Notes: generated by a model not told the origin, from the sequence alone. 64,000 nt of DNA from Ochrobactrum sp. CGA5 (GCF_006345815.1 NZ_VCIG01000038.1:124001-188000); one strand, 5' to 3'. Counted from the stretch's first letter, positions 17,739 to 27,391 are shown. Program-made: numbers and translations.

Positions 17739-18826
17739 TAACCATCCTCCTTATGCAACAAAAAGGAGACACCAAAGAATGTCGCGATAATAACCGGAAC
17801 CCAGGCAGCCACGAATGGCGGAACGAATCCCGCATTCCCGAATGCCTTTACTAGCACCGAAACGACATAAAGCATGAAGCCTGCGATAACGCCACCCAGA
17901 ATCATAGCTCCCGACTGACCAAATCGCACAAATTTCAACGACACTGTTGCAGCAATGAGAGTCATCGCCATCAGCAACGCCGGCAATGCCAGAAGTGACT
18001 GGTATTGCATGTCAAATGCGTTTGCAGAGTAACCGAAGGAACGTGCGACCTCGATCTTGTGGCGCAACTGCGTGAAGGGAATTGTGTCGGGAGCTGCCAG
18101 CTTCTCTTCCACATATTCTGGACGAAGCTGCGTCTCAATCTGAAAACTCGATATTTTTTGGGGTTCTTCGCCGCGCGCGAATCGCGTCACGTCGGTAAGC
18201 TCCCAGTAACCGTTCTTCAGCTGTGCGGTTCGCGCGTCGTAGCGTACCTTGATATTCTTTTTTTCATCGAACTGAATGAATGTCGCGTCAGCAAGTGTCG
18301 CGCCCTGATCCAGAATGCTCTTTGCGCCGATAATAGTTTCGCCTTCGTCGGTTTTCTGGCGCAGCCATGGATCGCGCAAGGCAGAAACGTCGGTAACCTT
18401 GCCCGTCTTCCACGTTGATGCAATTTCGTCGGCCTTGGCAAATCCGTAAGCGGCGAACGGATTGAGGATGAAGATCGTCGCCAGGCCAAACAGGAAAGCG
18501 CCGAAGCAGGCAGGCAAGAGGAACTGCCAGGCCGATACCCCAACCGAGCGCGCTATGACCAGTTCGTATTTTCTGTTCAGCGAAATGAGCGTCGCCATTG
18601 CAGAGAACAGGGCAACGAACGGGATCATCTGCTGCATGATGAATGGCACACGCATGGCGGAAAGGCCAAGCGCCGCCAACACCGAATAGTCTGGCAGATT
18701 TGAAAGCTTGCTCGCGTTCTCAGTGAAGTCGAGAAGTAACGACAATGCGAAGATGCCCAGCAGAAAATAGAATGTAATCTGCACATAGCGGATGAAGAAA
18801 TAGCGTCCGAGTGTCCAGCCGATCAT
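17738..18826 (-). CDS. lptG: LPS export ABC transporter permease LptG
   Basis: A 362-residue YjgP/YjgQ-family inner-membrane protein with helices at both ends (RYFFIRYVQITFYFLLGIFALSLLLDF at the start; several near the C-terminus) and a periplasmic beta-jellyroll in between. With LptF and LptB it extracts LPS from the inner membrane. The typical segment MIPFVALFSAMATLISLNRKYELVIARSVGVS is present. It overlaps the lptF stop by 4 bases (ATGA) and its own stop overlaps the lptD start, giving a tightly coupled lptF-lptG-lptD transcript. The order distinguishes it from LptF only by convention and by similarity to the second paralogue. Confidence 0.94.
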   Translation of the reverse strand: MIGWTLGRYFFIRYVQITFYFLLGIFALSLLLDFTENASKLSNLPDYSVLAALGLSAMRVPFIMQQMIPFVALFSAMATLISLNRKYELVIARSVGVSAWQFLLPACFGAFLFGLATIFILNPFAAYGFAKADEIASTWKTGKVTDVSALRDPWLRQKTDEGETIIGAKSILDQGATLADATFIQFDEKKNIKVRYDARTAQLKNGYWELTDVTRFARGEEPQKISSFQIETQLRPEYVEEKLAAPDTIPFTQLRHKIEVARSFGYSANAFDMQYQSLLALPALLMAMTLIAATVSLKFVRFGQSGAMILGGVIAGFMLYVVSVLVKAFGNAGFVPPFVAAWVPVIIATFFGVSFLLHKEDG

Positions 18827-20031
18827 GCCTGACCTCCAGCATTATTGCGGGAACGTCTGGTGAGACGGGCATAGAGTTCCGAAACGCGGTTTCTCACCCG
18901 GTCGAAATTATCGAGAATGCGGTCGTTCCATTTGTCCGGCAAGCCGATCCGTCGCCCGGTGGCGAGCGCAAAGCCTGTGACAAGAATAACAGCGGCGGGA
19001 ACCAGATACATAACAACCATGTACCCTGCGTCCTTGTCCGCCCGGTCAGATGCGAAATAACCTGCCCAATAGACAAGAAGTGCGGTGCTTATTGCCGAGA
19101 ACGATGCAGAGACGCGAGCTTCGCGATGCGAACGGGAATCACCCGCAAATGCCAGTGCAATCATCGCAAAGACAACCGGATAGAGCCATTGCGTCAGACG
19201 CCGGTGCAATTCCGCCTTGTAGCGCAACGGACGGGTCTGGAGGATCGGGTCGTTCGGGTCAGGGTTCAACAGATAGGAAAGAGGGCGGTCTTTCGCGTAG
19301 ATAACAAAATCGTCGCCAGCCGAGGCGAACTGGCTGAGATCGAATGCATAGGAATCAAACTTGATGATCGAAACCGTGCCATCCGATACGTCACGCCGCT
19401 GTACTTCGCCATTTTGCATCAAGAGCATGTCGCCGCTTGGCGTTGAAGCAATCGCGCCATCTGCAGCATAATAGATGAGGTCAAGCGATGGATCACGGGA
19501 ATCGGCGATGAAGAGCCCACCAATGCTGCCGTCGGCCCGTCGTTCCGCGACTTGAATGTAGAGATTGTCCGCAAGCTTGCGGAAATTGCCTTCCTGAACG
19601 ATGACATTCATCAGGTCGGCGCTGGCATTGGCGATCATCGCACGCATGTTCATGCGTGCATAAGGATCAACATAATTGGCGACGAGAAACGACACGACGG
19701 AAATAACGGCGGCGAGAATCAGAATGGGGCGCATCACCGCGCTTCGCGGGGCACCGGATGCATTGATGACGACCAGCTCGGAATCCTGGTTCATAGTGGA
19801 CAGCGTCTGCGTAATCGCAATGATCAGCGCAAACGGCATCACAAGCGGGATGGCTGACGGAATCAACAGTGAACTGAACTGGATGATGGTCTGGAATGTC
19901 TGGCCGCTTGTGGTCAGAAAGTCGATGCGCTGAAGCACCTGCACGGTCCAGGTAATGCCGACTGCCGCCCCAAGCACTGCGAGGAACATGATCGCCACCC
20001 GGCGCAAGATGTATAACTCAATCAATCGCAT
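18823..20031 (-). CDS. lptF: LPS export ABC transporter permease LptF
   Basis: A 402-residue YjgP/YjgQ-family permease, the partner of LptG in the LptB2FG complex. It shows N-terminal helices (ELYILRRVAIMFLAVLGAAVGITW), the family segment LLIPSAIPLVMPFALIIAITQTLSTMNQDSELVVINASG, a periplasmic jellyroll, and C-terminal helices followed by a basic cytoplasmic tail (about 40 residues, RLTRRSRNN). It is the first gene of the coupled lptF-lptG-lptD unit and is divergent from pepA, so the promoter should lie in 20032-20406. Confidence 0.94.
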   Translation of the reverse strand: MRLIELYILRRVAIMFLAVLGAAVGITWTVQVLQRIDFLTTSGQTFQTIIQFSSLLIPSAIPLVMPFALIIAITQTLSTMNQDSELVVINASGAPRSAVMRPILILAAVISVVSFLVANYVDPYARMNMRAMIANASADLMNVIVQEGNFRKLADNLYIQVAERRADGSIGGLFIADSRDPSLDLIYYAADGAIASTPSGDMLLMQNGEVQRRDVSDGTVSIIKFDSYAFDLSQFASAGDDFVIYAKDRPLSYLLNPDPNDPILQTRPLRYKAELHRRLTQWLYPVVFAMIALAFAGDSRSHREARVSASFSAISTALLVYWAGYFASDRADKDAGYMVVMYLVPAAVILVTGFALATGRRIGLPDKWNDRILDNFDRVRNRVSELYARLTRRSRNNAGGQA

Positions 20032-20406
20032 AGGTGGAGTCTACATCCCGGTTCCGTTGAAGAGTGCGCACCTGAAAAATGGCTGCGGCACTCGTGATAA
20101 TCATCAAACTTAATGACGCTTGGCTAAGATTAGCCCAATAAACGCAGTTAACAGATTACTAACACCATCATGAAGAGGCCAGCTCTGCCATTTCCTTAAT
20201 GGTTGATGCGTGGGGCCAAGGCAACCAGTTTTTGCGGAAAGCATGTATGACGGAGTTGCAATTGTATCCTGCAGCGTTTTCCTCGATCTAAAACTGGGCA
20301 ATCTGGGATCTGCTCTTGCTGTTTCGCCATATTCGTCTCACATGAGTGGGGAAAAGTCGCGACACAATCGTGTCATTCTCAAATCGACACCAAGTTTGGA
20401 GTTATC
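20032..20406. other. Divergent promoter region between lptF and pepA
   Basis: This 375-base gap carries the start signals for both neighbours. A near-match to a CtrA box, TTAA-CAGATTA-CTAA, lies at 20148-20162, and a 14-base palindrome GACACaatcGTGTC at 20361-20374 is 33 bases before pepA. No coding frame in it is credible. Confidence 0.5.
20361..20374. repeat. Short palindrome upstream of pepA
   Basis: GACAC-aatc-GTGTC is a perfect inverted repeat 32-46 bases before the pepA start, a usual operator position; the ligand is unknown. Confidence 0.35.
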
Positions 20407-21903
20407 ATGTCTAAACGTCCTTCGATCTCTTTCAGCGATTTTGCAGCACCGGCAAGAGGCGTGTCCATTGTCCTCGTCGCGAAGGGCGGCGGTTTTGCAG
20501 ACGAAGCGGCGCTGGCCGTGGGTGGTGCGGAAAAGATCAAGCGTATTGCAGAAATTTCCGGGTTCACGGGTGCTCTGGGTAAGACGGCGGAAGCGATCGA
20601 GACGACTTCCAGCGGTATCGACAAGATCGTTCTGGTCGGCGTCGGCGAAACCGGAAAGCTTGGCAATGACGATTGGCTCAAGATCGGCGGCGCGGCGTTC
20701 TCACGAATCGGTAAAGCCGAGCGCGTAACCGTGACGCTTGCATTGCCTGAAACCACCATCGCCGGTGACGAAGCGGCTGATCTCGCGCTCGGCATGATTC
20801 TGCGTTCCTATAAGTTCGAACGTTACAAGACGCGCAAGAACAATGAGGAAAATGGCGAGCCGAAACACGCTGCCAAGATCAGCATTTGCGTTGCCGATCC
20901 GCATACGGCAAAGCGTGGTTTTGAAGTTGCCGAAGCCGTCGCGGACGGCGTTATTCAGGCGCGCAATCTCGTCAATGAACCTGCGAACATTCTCGGTCCG
21001 GTCGAGTTCGCACAGGAAGCCGAAAAGCTCGAAAAGCTTGGCGTAAAGGTTGAAGTCCTTGGTGAGAAGGAAATGAAGAAGCTCGGCATGGGCGCGCTTC
21101 TGGGCGTCGCACAGGGTTCCGTTCGCCCGCCGCGACTGGTTATCATGGAATGGCGGGGGGCGAAGAGCAAGGATAAGCCGGTTGCATTCGTCGGCAAGGG
21201 TGTGGTGTTCGATACAGGCGGTATCTCCATCAAGCCTGCCGCGGGCATGGAAGACATGAAAGGCGACATGGGTGGCGCGGCAGCCGTCACGGGCCTGATG
21301 CGCGCTCTGGCCGGTCGCAAGGCAAAGGTCAACGCCATCGGCATTATCGGCCTTGTCGAAAACATGCCGGACGGCAATGCGCAGCGCCCGGGCGACATTG
21401 TTACGTCCATGTCGGGGCAGACGATTGAAGTCATCAATACTGATGCTGAAGGCCGTCTCGTCCTCGCGGATGCGCTGCACTATACGAATGATCGTTTCAA
21501 GCCGCGCTTCATCATCAATCTGGCCACTCTTACGGGAGCCGTCATGGTCGCCCTCGGCCAGTATCACGCTGGCCTCTTCTCCAATGACGACGAGCTTGCA
21601 GACCAGCTCTATGATGCGGGTCAGTCGACCGGTGAAAAGCTGTGGCGTCTGCCGCTGGGCACCGAATACGACAAGATGATCGATTCGAAGTTTGCCGACA
21701 TGAAAAACAGCGCCGGCCGCTATGGCGGATCGATTACAGCGGCCCAGTTCCTGAAGCGCTTTGTCGGCGAGACTCCTTGGGCGCATCTCGACGTGGCCGG
21801 GACAGCCATGGGATCGCCCGCAAACGAGTATAGCCAGACATGGGCCTCCGGTTATGGCGTGCGCCTGCTTGACCGTCTTGTCCGTGATCATTTTGAAAGT
21901 TAA
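20407..21903 (+). CDS. pepA: Leucyl aminopeptidase (M17)
   Basis: A 498-residue M17 metallo-aminopeptidase that removes N-terminal residues from peptides in the cytoplasm. The catalytic domain (about 180-498) has the family signature [14 protein letters not shown] and the metal ligands in [18 protein letters not shown] and MKGDMGGAA; the N-terminal half is the macro-like regulatory domain. Length is normal for a hexameric M17 enzyme. PepA of E. coli also binds DNA; whether this one does is unknown. holC follows 73 bases downstream, the usual pepA-holC adjacency, with a hairpin between. Confidence 0.97.
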   Translation: MSKRPSISFSDFAAPARGVSIVLVAKGGGFADEAALAVGGAEKIKRIAEISGFTGALGKTAEAIETTSSGIDKIVLVGVGETGKLGNDDWLKIGGAAFSRIGKAERVTVTLALPETTIAGDEAADLALGMILRSYKFERYKTRKNNEENGEPKHAAKISICVADPHTAKRGFEVAEAVADGVIQARNLVNEPANILGPVEFAQEAEKLEKLGVKVEVLGEKEMKKLGMGALLGVAQGSVRPPRLVIMEWRGAKSKDKPVAFVGKGVVFDTGGISIKPAAGMEDMKGDMGGAAAVTGLMRALAGRKAKVNAIGIIGLVENMPDGNAQRPGDIVTSMSGQTIEVINTDAEGRLVLADALHYTNDRFKPRFIINLATLTGAVMVALGQYHAGLFSNDDELADQLYDAGQSTGEKLWRLPLGTEYDKMIDSKFADMKNSAGRYGGSITAAQFLKRFVGETPWAHLDVAGTAMGSPANEYSQTWASGYGVRLLDRLVRDHFES

Positions 21904-21925
21904 AACTCTTTCTGAACAACAGGAT

Positions 21926-21956
21926 AGGTGAAGAAGCGGAATCAGTTTCTTCACCT
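21926..21956 (+). terminator. Hairpin between pepA and holC
   Basis: AGGTGAAGAA and TTCTTCACCT form a perfect 10-bp stem with an 11-base loop, 22 bases after the pepA stop. It lacks a T-run, so partial termination or RNA processing is more likely than full termination. Confidence 0.4.
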
Positions 21957-21976
21957 GTTCCCGAAACGGATAATGC

Positions 21977-22426
21977 ATGGCGGAAATTCTCTTCTACCAT
22001 CTGACTGAATCGACACTCGATGAGGCTTTGCCCGGTCTGGTCGAGCGGTCGCTCGGGCGCGGCTGGCGCGTCACGATACAGACTGTCAGCGAAGAAAGAC
22101 GCGATGCGTTAGACAGTTTGCTCTGGACCTTCTCCGATACATCCTTCGTGGCGCATGGCACCGATAAAGAGCCTCATCCCGAACACCAGCCGGTATTGTT
22201 GACCACCAGTGAAGCCAATCCGAATGGAGCAACGGTACGCTTTCTCGTTGAAGGCGCCGGGCTGGAACAGGCGGATGCTTATGAGCGTCTTGTCGTCATG
22301 TTCGACGGGCATGATCAGGATCAGCTCGATATTGCCCGAGGGCAATGGAAGAATTTCAAGGCAGGAAATCACGACTTGACCTATTGGCAGCAAACGCCGG
22401 ATCGCCGCTGGGAGCGCAAAGCGTAA
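21977..22426 (+). CDS. holC: DNA polymerase III chi subunit
   Basis: A 149-residue HolC: MAEILFYHLTESTLDEALPG at the start, then the typical LLWTFSDTSFVAHG, EHQPVLLTT and LVVMFDG. Chi links the clamp loader to single-strand DNA-binding protein during lagging-strand synthesis. It follows pepA, as in many proteobacteria. Its stop TAA shares a base with the ATG of the next gene (TAATG), indicating translational coupling to two membrane proteins of unknown role. Confidence 0.93.
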   Translation: MAEILFYHLTESTLDEALPGLVERSLGRGWRVTIQTVSEERRDALDSLLWTFSDTSFVAHGTDKEPHPEHQPVLLTTSEANPNGATVRFLVEGAGLEQADAYERLVVMFDGHDQDQLDIARGQWKNFKAGNHDLTYWQQTPDRRWERKA

Positions 22427-22986
22427 TGCGCGCGCTATTCATTTTAATGATCGCCGCCGGTTTTGGCCTTGGCATCGGTTATCCATGGTATATGCGCCAT
22501 TTCACCGGTAGCGAAATCGGTCGCTGGACCATGCTTGAAAGCCGCCAAAGCGGCTTCAAGATACAGGAAGTCAGGCTGTCGGCGAATGATGGTCCTGTTC
22601 GCGTCTTCATTGATGCAACCCCTCTGCCGGGTTACGTGCCAGCGGAACGGCGTTCGGCGGTGACGCTTGCAGTCAGCCGTGACGGCCAGCCGGTTCTCTC
22701 CCAGGGACTCGATTTTGTCTCCGCTAGCGGTTCCATGAATAGGGACAGCCCGCAGGATGGCAGTGTTCTGCGTCAGAGCGCTGGGGACATCGACCCAGTC
22801 ATTCCGGGGCTTTATGCATTTCGTCTGGTTCAGGGAAACACGGACGGGCTTCAGCTTTCAAAAGCCGATCTGGTGTTGCGTCGGGGAGCCGAAACGCCTG
22901 ACGAGATTTATACGACCATAGGTCTTATCCTTGGCGCATTCGGTCTTTATGCTTTAATGCGCACGCGCCTGCGTCCCCAGAGCTGA
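22426..22986 (+). CDS. Hypothetical membrane-anchored protein
   Basis: A 186-residue protein with one hydrophobic helix at each end (ALFILMIAAGFGLGIGYPWY; IYTTIGLILGAFGLYAL) and about 120 residues between that look like a periplasmic beta-rich domain (FKIQEVRLSANDGPVRVFID). No known domain was recognised. It is coupled to holC by a one-base overlap and to the next small membrane gene by 3 bases, so the three are one transcript. No DNA-replication role is implied by this alone. Confidence 0.78.
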   Translation: MRALFILMIAAGFGLGIGYPWYMRHFTGSEIGRWTMLESRQSGFKIQEVRLSANDGPVRVFIDATPLPGYVPAERRSAVTLAVSRDGQPVLSQGLDFVSASGSMNRDSPQDGSVLRQSAGDIDPVIPGLYAFRLVQGNTDGLQLSKADLVLRRGAETPDEIYTTIGLILGAFGLYALMRTRLRPQS

Positions 22987-22989
22987 TTG

Positions 22990-23265
22990 ATGACGATGCT
23001 CTGCAAAATTTCCGACAGATTGCTGCTGTTGCTACTTTCGGCTCTCGCAGCGCTGGTTGCGCTGATACCGCTCGAAAAGTTGGGCCTTTTTGGCTCTTCC
23101 TTTGAAGGTGAAAGCGGTTACGCTGCCTTTTACTTTGGGTTTCCCGTTTTGACAGTTGTTTTCGCGCTTCTGGCGGTGCGGCTCATGCCCCGTCCTTTGC
23201 CGGTTGTCGTGCGCGTCATTGGCTGGGGTGTACTCGGGATCGCTATCGTCCTAGGGCTCGTCTAG
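22990..23265 (+). CDS. Small membrane protein, hypothetical
   Basis: A 91-residue protein with three hydrophobic segments (LLLLLLSALAALVALIPL, a middle one at YAAFYFGFPVLTVVFALLAV, and VIGWGVLGIAIVLGLV), so an inner-membrane protein. No family recognised. ATG at 22990 is 3 bases after the preceding stop; a TTG at 22987 directly before it is less likely. Last gene of the holC transcript, ending just before a hairpin shared with the convergent ABC-F gene. Confidence 0.7.
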   Translation: MTMLCKISDRLLLLLLSALAALVALIPLEKLGLFGSSFEGESGYAAFYFGFPVLTVVFALLAVRLMPRPLPVVVRVIGWGVLGIAIVLGLV

Positions 23266-23275
23266 AATATTGCTC

Positions 23276-23308
23276 GAAGCCGTGGCTGCTTTAATCAGCC
23301 ATGGCTTC
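23276..23308. terminator. Hairpin between convergent genes, inside an ORF end
   Basis: GAAGCCGTGGCTG and CAGCCATGGCTTC form a 13-bp stem with one G-T pair. The right arm encodes the last residues of the ABC-F protein on the minus strand, so the structure probably terminates the holC transcript while overlapping coding sequence. Confidence 0.5.
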
Positions 23309-25174
23309 TTCGTATTCGGTGGAAAGTTCCAGCCACTTGTCTTCAGCATCCGCAAGTGCAGAACGGGCATCGCTCATATCCTTGTTGATGCGGATCGCCT
23401 TCTGAGGTTCCTTTTCGTATAGCGCCGGATCTTCCAGTTGTGACGAGAGTACCTGAATCTGTTTCTGTAGTTTCTGGATCAAGCCTTCGGTTTCCTTGAT
23501 CTTTTTCTGCAACGGCGCCATGGTTTCGCGTTTCTGGGCGGCGAGTTTTCGCTGTTCGGCCTTATTGACCTTGGCGTTATCGTCGCGGTCGGCGACCGAT
23601 TCACCCTTGGCATCGGCCAGAACGATCTGCCGGTATTCATCAAGATCGCCTTCAAACGCCTTTACGCCGCCTTCGCGGACTAGCCAGAGCCGTTCCATCG
23701 TGGCTTCGATAAGATGGCGGTCGTGGGCAATCAAGATAACCGCGCCGTTGAAGGCGTTGAGCGCATGCACAAGCTCCTCGCGGCTGTCGATGTCGAGATG
23801 GTTGGTCGGTTCGTCGAGGATCAACAGGTTGGGGCCATGAAAGGTCGCAAGTCCCATCAGGAGACGCGCTTTCTCGCCACCGGACAGGTCTTTGGCCGGT
23901 GTCAGCATCTTCTCGGTCGAAAGGCCCATCTGCGCAACACGCGCGCGCACCTTCGCCTCCGGTTCCGTCGGCATGAGCTTGCGCACATGCTCGATGGCAT
24001 TGTCTTCGGGGATCAGATCATCCATCTGATGCTGTGCGAAGAACGCGACTTTCAGGCTCGGCGAAAGCGTGAGCGTGCCTTTTTCCGGTTGCAATCGTCC
24101 GGCAATCAGCTTGGCCAGCGTCGACTTGCCGTTGCCATTCGAGCCGAGCAACGCAATGCGATCGTCATTGTCGATACGCAGGGTCACATTACGAAGGACG
24201 GGCCTGCCCGGCACATAACCGACGTCGGCATTATCAAGTGCGATGACAGGCGATGCCGTCTTTTTGTCAGCATCTGGAAAACGAAACGGCTGCACATTGC
24301 TTTCAACATAAAGCTCGATTGGCTTGAGCTTTTCCAAAGCCTTCATGCGCGATTGCGCCTGACGGGCCTTCGTTGCCTTGGCACGGAACCGTTCCACGAA
24401 GGCTTCCATATGCTTGCGATGGGCTTCCTGCTTTGCGTGGGCCTTCTGCTGCAATTCCAGCATTTCATGACGCTGGCGCTCGAACTGATCGTAATTGCCA
24501 CGCCAGAAGCTGATCTTCTTCTGGTCGAGATGCATGATCGAGCTGGTCGCCGAGTTCAGCAGATCACGGTCGTGGCTGATGATGATAACTGTGTGCGGAT
24601 AGCGCTTTACATAGTCGACCAGCCACAGCACGCCTTCAAGGTCAAGATAGTTGGTCGGCTCGTCAAGCAGCAGCAGGTCCGGCTCCGCGAAGAGGACTGC
24701 GGCCAGAGCCACGCGCATGCGCCAGCCGCCTGAAAAGGCGGATGCAGGCTGCAATTGTGCTTCGGCATTGAAACCGAGGCCAGACAAAATAGCCCCTGCG
24801 CGCGCTTCCGCGGAGTGAGCGTCTATGTCGGCAAGGCGGGTGTGAATTTCGGCAATACGGTGCGGGTCGGTCGCCGTATCAGCCTCTTCAAGCAGGGCCG
24901 TGCGCTCCCTGTCGGCCTTCATGACGATTTCGATCAGCGGTTCTTCAGTGCCGGGCGCTTCCTGCGCCACTTGGCCGATACGGGTGTTTTTGGGAAGCGA
25001 GATGCTGCCTGTTTCCGATGCAAGATCGCCCGTTATCACACGAAACAGTGTAGATTTGCCGGTGCCGTTGCGGCCGACGAAGCCCGTCTTCGATCCGGCG
25101 GGCAGCGTTACGCTGGCATGATCGATTAGGAGGCGCCCGGCAATTCGTACGGAAATATCGTCAAGGATAAGCAT
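23291..25174 (-). CDS. ABC-F family ATPase
   Basis: A 627-residue soluble protein with two ABC domains and no membrane part. Domain 1 has GRNGTGKST, FSGGWRMRV and LLLLDEPTNYLDL; domain 2 has GSNGNGKST, LSGGEKARLL and LLILDEPTNHLDI. The interdomain linker is basic (MEAFVERFRAKATKARQAQSRMKAL), and the C-terminus has a charged coiled coil (about 560-627). ABC-F proteins act on ribosomes; the architecture fits the Uup/YheS branch rather than a resistance factor. The start at 25174 (MLILDDISV) is the family start; the frame is open to 25213. Subfamily assignment is uncertain. Confidence 0.9.
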   Translation of the reverse strand: MLILDDISVRIAGRLLIDHASVTLPAGSKTGFVGRNGTGKSTLFRVITGDLASETGSISLPKNTRIGQVAQEAPGTEEPLIEIVMKADRERTALLEEADTATDPHRIAEIHTRLADIDAHSAEARAGAILSGLGFNAEAQLQPASAFSGGWRMRVALAAVLFAEPDLLLLDEPTNYLDLEGVLWLVDYVKRYPHTVIIISHDRDLLNSATSSIMHLDQKKISFWRGNYDQFERQRHEMLELQQKAHAKQEAHRKHMEAFVERFRAKATKARQAQSRMKALEKLKPIELYVESNVQPFRFPDADKKTASPVIALDNADVGYVPGRPVLRNVTLRIDNDDRIALLGSNGNGKSTLAKLIAGRLQPEKGTLTLSPSLKVAFFAQHQMDDLIPEDNAIEHVRKLMPTEPEAKVRARVAQMGLSTEKMLTPAKDLSGGEKARLLMGLATFHGPNLLILDEPTNHLDIDSREELVHALNAFNGAVILIAHDRHLIEATMERLWLVREGGVKAFEGDLDEYRQIVLADAKGESVADRDDNAKVNKAEQRKLAAQKRETMAPLQKKIKETEGLIQKLQKQIQVLSSQLEDPALYEKEPQKAIRINKDMSDARSALADAEDKWLELSTEYEEAMAD

Positions 25175-25216
25175 GGTGAAAGCGCTTTTGCACGGCTTGA
25201 ACTGTTTCTGCAAGTA

Positions 25217-25729
25217 TCAAGCGAAACGGCGCCCGCCTTCGGATCGCTGAAACTGCGAAAGGTCGAGCGACGGAGCGTCGGTGCCGAGCCGCGTCAAAGC
25301 CGCGTGAATCTGTCCGCGGTGATGGGTTTGATGATTGAACAGATGCGCCAGCGAAGGTGCAAGCCTTTGACTCATCGTGCGCATGTCCGAAATGGTTGTA
25401 TAGGTAAAGCGGCCAGCGAGTTGGTCGGCGTTGAGGGATTCGGTATATCGGCAGATACGTTCATCTTCGGCATTACGCAGATCTCGCAGCGTGATGAAAT
25501 TATCGGTGATGATGGCGTCGAGTTGCTTTGGATGGTCGCCTTCACCGGTAAACCGCTTCATCCAGATTCGGTCGGTGACCAGAAGATGGTTGAGCGTGCG
25601 ATGGATCGAACCGAAAAACAGCCCGAGATCGAGACGATATTCCTCGTCGCTCAGATTGGCGGCAGCGGCATATAGCAGTTCGTTGGCCCAGCGATTGTAA
25701 CACGAGAACATTTGAAAATGCTGTTCCAT
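25217..25729 (-). CDS. DinB-family protein
   Basis: A 170-residue four-helix-bundle protein of the DinB/YfiT type. Metal-ligand histidines are visible in SIHRTLNHLLVTDRIW and in LFNHQTHHRGQIHAALTRLG, the family pattern. Members include damage-inducible proteins and thiol-dependent transferases, but the function here is unknown. It lies 43 bases upstream of the ABC-F gene on the same strand and is divergent from ndk. Length is typical. Confidence 0.88.
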   Translation of the reverse strand: MEQHFQMFSCYNRWANELLYAAAANLSDEEYRLDLGLFFGSIHRTLNHLLVTDRIWMKRFTGEGDHPKQLDAIITDNFITLRDLRNAEDERICRYTESLNADQLAGRFTYTTISDMRTMSQRLAPSLAHLFNHQTHHRGQIHAALTRLGTDAPSLDLSQFQRSEGGRRFA

Positions 25730-25913
25730 AGCAGTCCCTCGCTATCCGATAGCCTGAATCAGAGTGGCATTATCTATGCCTTCAAATTTCCGTCGTCTCA
25801 AGCTGCTAGGCGATCTGCGATGTGTTCTAAATTGAACGGCCTCTTGGCAATTCGGCATATCGACGGTATAGAGCCTCACTTTTCCGAAATTTCCCAGCGA
25901 ACAAGGTGTCATA

Positions 25914-26336
25914 ATGGCAATCGAACGTACCTTCTCCATGATCAAGCCCGATGCGACCCGCCGCAACCTGACCGGTGCAATCACTGCCAAGCTCGAAGCA
26001 GCGGGACTGCGCGTCGTCGCTTCGAAGCGCGTCTGGATGAGCCTGCGTGAAGCTGAAGGCTTCTATGCTGTTCACAAGGATCGCCCGTTCTTCGGCGAAC
26101 TGACCGAATTCATGTCGTCCGGTCCGACGGTCGTTCAGGTTCTGGAAGGCGAAAACGCTATCGCCAAGAACCGCGAAGTCATGGGTGCGACCAACCCGGC
26201 CAACGCTGACGAAGGCACCATCCGCAAGGAATTCGCCCTGTCGATCGGCGAAAACTCCGTGCACGGTTCGGACGCTCCTGAAACCGCCGCAGAAGAAATC
26301 GCATACTGGTTCTCGGGCACCGAGATCGTCGGCTGA
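25914..26336 (+). CDS. ndk: Nucleoside diphosphate kinase
   Basis: A 140-residue Ndk that transfers the gamma-phosphate between nucleoside triphosphates and diphosphates through a phosphohistidine. The opening [20 protein letters not shown], the segment [18 protein letters not shown] and the active-site histidine in [13 protein letters not shown] are all present. Length is standard. It is a single-gene unit closed by a strong terminator at 26356-26383. Confidence 0.98.
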   Translation: MAIERTFSMIKPDATRRNLTGAITAKLEAAGLRVVASKRVWMSLREAEGFYAVHKDRPFFGELTEFMSSGPTVVQVLEGENAIAKNREVMGATNPANADEGTIRKEFALSIGENSVHGSDAPETAAEEIAYWFSGTEIVG

Positions 26337-26355
26337 TCCCGTCCGGAATTCAAAG

Positions 26356-26383
26356 AAAAAGCCCGGCATTGCCGGGCTTTTTT
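26356..26383. terminator. Bidirectional terminator between ndk and the YbaY/META gene
   Basis: AAAAAGCCCGGC-att-GCCGGGCTTTTTT: a 12-bp stem with A-run before and T-run after, able to work in both directions for these convergent genes. Confidence 0.92.
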
Positions 26384-26386
26384 GCT

Positions 26387-27190
26387 TTAGAGACTTTGCG
26401 CGAGCCTTGCCATTTCTTTCCCTTCGTCATCGAAGAGAACAAGCTTGCCCATATCGATCTTGTAGGACTTAGTCTTACCGAGCACGTCGAGGAACTTACG
26501 CTCCTGATTCATGAGGGCAGGCGGGCATTGAACATAGGTCGATCCGATATCGGCGAAGGAAATATTCTCCCCGGCCACGGTCGCCTTGCTGAAATAACGG
26601 TTGCAGCCGCCTGAACCGCTGACGGCACCGTCGGTCGAAACCGTCAGGGTCGTTTGCGCGTTGTCGATCACCCCGCCGCCCTGAATGTCCTCCGCGAGCC
26701 AGTCCTTGCCCTCAATACCGATGGCCGCGCCTTCATCACCGCTCTTGCGAACCATCACGACTTTGATTTCGGCAGCTTCGTCGGGGGTCTGGGGATTGAT
26801 GGTGTAGCGTTCGTCATTGACAAACCACAGCGTATCACCTGCCGAGATACGTGCCTGCAGGGCATAAGTATGGCCAGGCTGAATCTGGTCCGTATCAAAA
26901 TTGATGGCAAACGGGATAGGCGACCCTTGAACGGATTCGATGCGTGTTTCGCCAATGACTTTGGATGGAGCATCCGCCAGCGAAACGTCAGAAAGCTGAA
27001 CCGTCAGGTTTGCTTCCGGTGGCAGCGCGATACGCTCGCGGTACATGACCTTGCCGCTGATTATTTTTTCCGCTGCCATACTGCTTGTCGGCATGGAGGT
27101 GGTCAGGAACAAGGCAGCGCCACCGAGCGCGCCAATGCCGACCACAAGTGCCGCAGCAATTGAAAGGGTTTTCGCCAGTCCATTTCGCAT
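26387..27190 (-). CDS. Exported YbaY-like plus META-domain protein
   Basis: A 267-residue protein with an N-terminal hydrophobic signal or anchor (LSIAAALVVGIGALGGAALFL) lacking a lipobox cysteine. Residues about 40-150 match the YbaY-type domain (ISGKVMYRERIALPPEANLTVQL in outline, FAINFDTDQIQPGHTYALQARIS), and residues about 160-267 a META/HslJ domain (SGSGGCNRYF, FADIGSTYVQCPPALMNQE, LVLFDDEGKEMARL). Both domains occur in envelope-stress proteins, HslJ being linked to novobiocin tolerance in E. coli. ATG at 27190 is used; the frame extends to 27220. A CtrA-type box lies about 200 bases upstream. Confidence 0.85.
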   Translation of the reverse strand: MRNGLAKTLSIAAALVVGIGALGGAALFLTTSMPTSSMAAEKIISGKVMYRERIALPPEANLTVQLSDVSLADAPSKVIGETRIESVQGSPIPFAINFDTDQIQPGHTYALQARISAGDTLWFVNDERYTINPQTPDEAAEIKVVMVRKSGDEGAAIGIEGKDWLAEDIQGGGVIDNAQTTLTVSTDGAVSGSGGCNRYFSKATVAGENISFADIGSTYVQCPPALMNQERKFLDVLGKTKSYKIDMGKLVLFDDEGKEMARLAQSL

Positions 27191-27391
27191 CGTTATAGCC
27201 CGAAACTTTCGTTCCCGCACGCGTTGTTTGTTGCAAGACAGATGGCGCTGATGCGGATTCCAATCTGTCTGTCATCATTGCTTGTCAGCATCTGATTCAG
27301 AAAGCCGACATTAGCGAAATCTTCATGTGAAAATTGTGGCAGCGCAAGCATGCACTGACAAAATTACCCTTTATTTTAGGGATTTGAATAG

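Noticed and set aside
20148-20162. Near-match CtrA box TTAA-CAGATTA-CTAA between lptF and pepA
   Set aside because: One base off the consensus; noted in the region description but not listed as a site.
20701-21978. 425-codon antisense frame across pepA
   Set aside because: Shadow of a high-GC coding gene; no initiation signal and low-complexity composition.
23714-24733. 339-codon antisense frame within the ABC-F gene
   Set aside because: Shadow frame with no family resemblance.
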